Assembly: GCA_014859805.1 (NCBI GenBank)
Contig: JACUTN010000014.1
Location: forward strand, 1 to 15,334
Direction of reading: 5' to 3'
DNA length: 15,334 nucleotides
Origin: Candidatus Bathyarchaeota archaeon
GTDB lineage: Archaea > Thermoproteota > Bathyarchaeia > Bathyarchaeales > Bathycorpusculaceae
This document shows, piece by piece, positions 14,499 through 15,334 of the stretch. The notes under the pieces are model-generated. The model was not told where the DNA came from. It saw nothing but the letters and a program-made list of their open reading frames with translations, and ran no database searches. Numbering within the stretch: the stretch's first letter is position 1; each line of letters opens with the position of its first letter. The position numbers and the translations under genes were made by a program.

Positions 14499-14537
14499 AG
14501 TATTTAGGCAAGTATTTAAGGACAAACATAAATACTG
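14499..14537. promoter_or_regulatory. Divergent promoter region of nadE and elf1
   Basis: TATA-like elements sit on both strands of a short gap. On the minus strand, CTTAAATAC at 14512-14520 would start transcription near 14490, just before the nadE ribosome site. On the plus strand, TATTTAAG at 14513-14520 or CATAAATACT at 14528-14537 would serve elf1. The TTTAA core could serve both directions. Confidence 0.4.
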
Positions 14538-14574
14538 AAAGGATGAAGTTTAAGAACATAGAAGGATTCGAAAT

Positions 14575-14826
14575 ATGGGGCGAAGAAGAAGGAAAGTCGT
14601 TCACATCCCCAAGAAGCATTTGCCAAAATTTTTCTCTTGTCCTAAATGTGGAAAGGAAACGGTTAGGGTTGAAATTTTTCGTGATGAAGGTCGAGCTGTT
14701 GTAAGCTGCGGCAGTTGTGGTGCAAGGGAAGAGTTCCAAGTTAAGCCTGCGCAGAGTGCGGTTGATGTTTATTGCATGTTCACGGACAAAGTTTATGGAA
14801 GCTCTAAGGAGATGTTAGCTAGTTAG
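14575..14826 (+). CDS. elf1: Transcription elongation factor Elf1 homologue
   Basis: 83 residues. The basic N terminus GRRRRKVVHIPKKHLPKFFSC is followed by a four-cysteine zinc ribbon (C22, C25, C45, C48) and the sequence DVYCMFTDKVYG. This is the standard layout of eukaryotic Elf1 and its archaeal homologue. Eukaryotic Elf1 binds elongating RNA polymerase II near the downstream DNA; the archaeal role is inferred by homology. ATG 14575 has GAAGG about 9 nt upstream. The gene is 10 nt upstream of the GGGP synthase start, so the two are likely co-transcribed. Elf1 is, from memory, a TACK-lineage rather than a euryarchaeal trait, which helps place the host. Confidence 0.9.
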   Translation: MGRRRRKVVHIPKKHLPKFFSCPKCGKETVRVEIFRDEGRAVVSCGSCGAREEFQVKPAQSAVDVYCMFTDKVYGSSKEMLAS

Positions 14827-14836
14827 GTTGATCTTT

Positions 14837-15334
14837 ATGGTTGGCTCTGTTGAAAGGTATCTGCTTGAAAAGATCGAATCTGAAGGCGCTATTCACATAA
14901 CTCTGATAGACCCTGAAAAGGCAACACCTCCACGGGCTTCAAGAATTGCTCGTAAGGCAAAATCAAGCGGAACCTCAGCCATAATGATAGGAGGATCAAC
15001 GTTTGTTTCAACAACACATCTTGATAACGTGATTAAGGCTGTTAAACACACTGTAAAGATTCCAGTAATCCTTTTCCCAAACAACGTGACGGGTATAAGC
15101 CGACATGCTGACGCCATATGGTTTATGTCTCTCTTAAACTCTGTCGACCCGTACTTTCTGGTGGGTGCGCAGATTTTAGGCGCTCCACTTGTCAAAAAAT
15201 ATGGTTTAGAACCTATTCCTCTCGGATACATTATTATTGGCGACGGTGGCACTGCAGGCGTGGTGGGTAAAGCAGTTCCAGTGCCATACGACAAGCCTAA
15301 ACTTGCTGGGGCTCACGCCCTAGCAGGTCAATAT
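14837..15334 (+). CDS. Geranylgeranylglyceryl phosphate synthase (3' end outside window)
   Basis: 166 residues from ATG 14837 to the window edge, frame still open. The enzyme joins geranylgeranyl diphosphate to sn-glycerol-1-phosphate, the first ether bond of archaeal membrane lipids. It is a TIM barrel near or on the membrane. Motifs in order: HITLIDPEK, AIMIGGSTFVS, VILFPNNVTGISRHADAIWFMSLLNS (split as seen), PYFLVGAQILGAP, and IPLGYIIIGDGGTAGVVG. These match archaeal GGGPS of the crenarchaeal/thaumarchaeal group, and about two thirds of the usual 240-260 residues are present. The G1P-binding loop just before the C terminus is not in view. A weak AGGTTGAT precedes the start, and elf1 is 10 nt upstream. 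Confidence 0.93.
   Translation, partial: MVGSVERYLLEKIESEGAIHITLIDPEKATPPRASRIARKAKSSGTSAIMIGGSTFVSTTHLDNVIKAVKHTVKIPVILFPNNVTGISRHADAIWFMSLLNSVDPYFLVGAQILGAPLVKKYGLEPIPLGYIIIGDGGTAGVVGKAVPVPYDKPKLAGAHALAGQY

Noticed and set aside
14893..15294. 133-codon minus-strand frame
   Set aside because: Antisense shadow of the GGGP synthase gene, whose motifs are unmistakable.
1..15334. Mobile elements, rRNA or tRNA genes
   Set aside because: No transposase or integrase-like frame, no terminal inverted repeats, and no tRNA or rRNA signature was seen on reading both strands; small C/D-box RNAs cannot be excluded by eye.

Overview
The window reads as chromosomal DNA of an archaeon, most likely a TACK-lineage archaeon outside the Crenarchaeota (Bathyarchaeia-like is my best guess from memory). 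The combination supports this: a PolD small subunit (DP1), Orc1/Cdc6, the NurA-HerA pair, the zinc-ribbon elongation factor Elf1, and geranylgeranylglyceryl phosphate synthase for archaeal ether lipids. Genes are tightly packed. Shine-Dalgarno signals are clear at several starts, and TTG or GTG starts are unusually common (cdc6, nadE, the membrane-anchored winged-helix gene, the DUF429 gene, the aminotransferase and one hypothetical).

Layout: (1) 1-1625: 3' end of a bactofilin-like beta-repeat protein, convergent with a PhoU-domain regulator. (2) 1691-5622: a replication block, with a DUF429 protein translationally coupled to DP1, convergent with the cdc6 -> DUF99 pair. (3) 5623-6410: a 0.8 kb non-coding region with a probable replication origin. 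Two near-identical 23-bp ORB-type Orc1/Cdc6 sites in inverted orientation (5747-5769 and 5929-5951) flank about 160 bp of very AT-rich DNA. A pyrimidine-rich tract with repeated TTGTGAA words follows. (4) 6411-10351: a small winged-helix protein, the overlapping nurA-herA operon, and convergently a membrane-anchored coiled-coil winged-helix protein. (5) 10352-10666: a non-coding stretch with at least eight TGTGAT/ATCACA words, including a 17-bp iteron present twice exactly and a third time inverted. (6) 10667-12454: a hypothetical protein divergent from a class I/II aminotransferase. (7) 12447-14477: the leftward operon nadE -> nitrilase-family amidase -> small hypothetical. (8) 14575-15334: the rightward pair elf1 -> GGGP synthase, the latter running off the window.

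The centre is best read as an origin-linked replication and repair neighbourhood: initiator (Orc1/Cdc6), its ORB sites, replicative polymerase subunit, and the end-resection nuclease and translocase. Two uncharacterised winged-helix proteins sit next to two different repeat clusters. The most interesting candidate for something undescribed is the pairing of a membrane-tethered DNA-binding protein with an iteron array, immediately beside a HerA translocase and about 4 kb from the origin. All four convergent gene pairs overlap at their stop codons, so there is no room for terminators between them.
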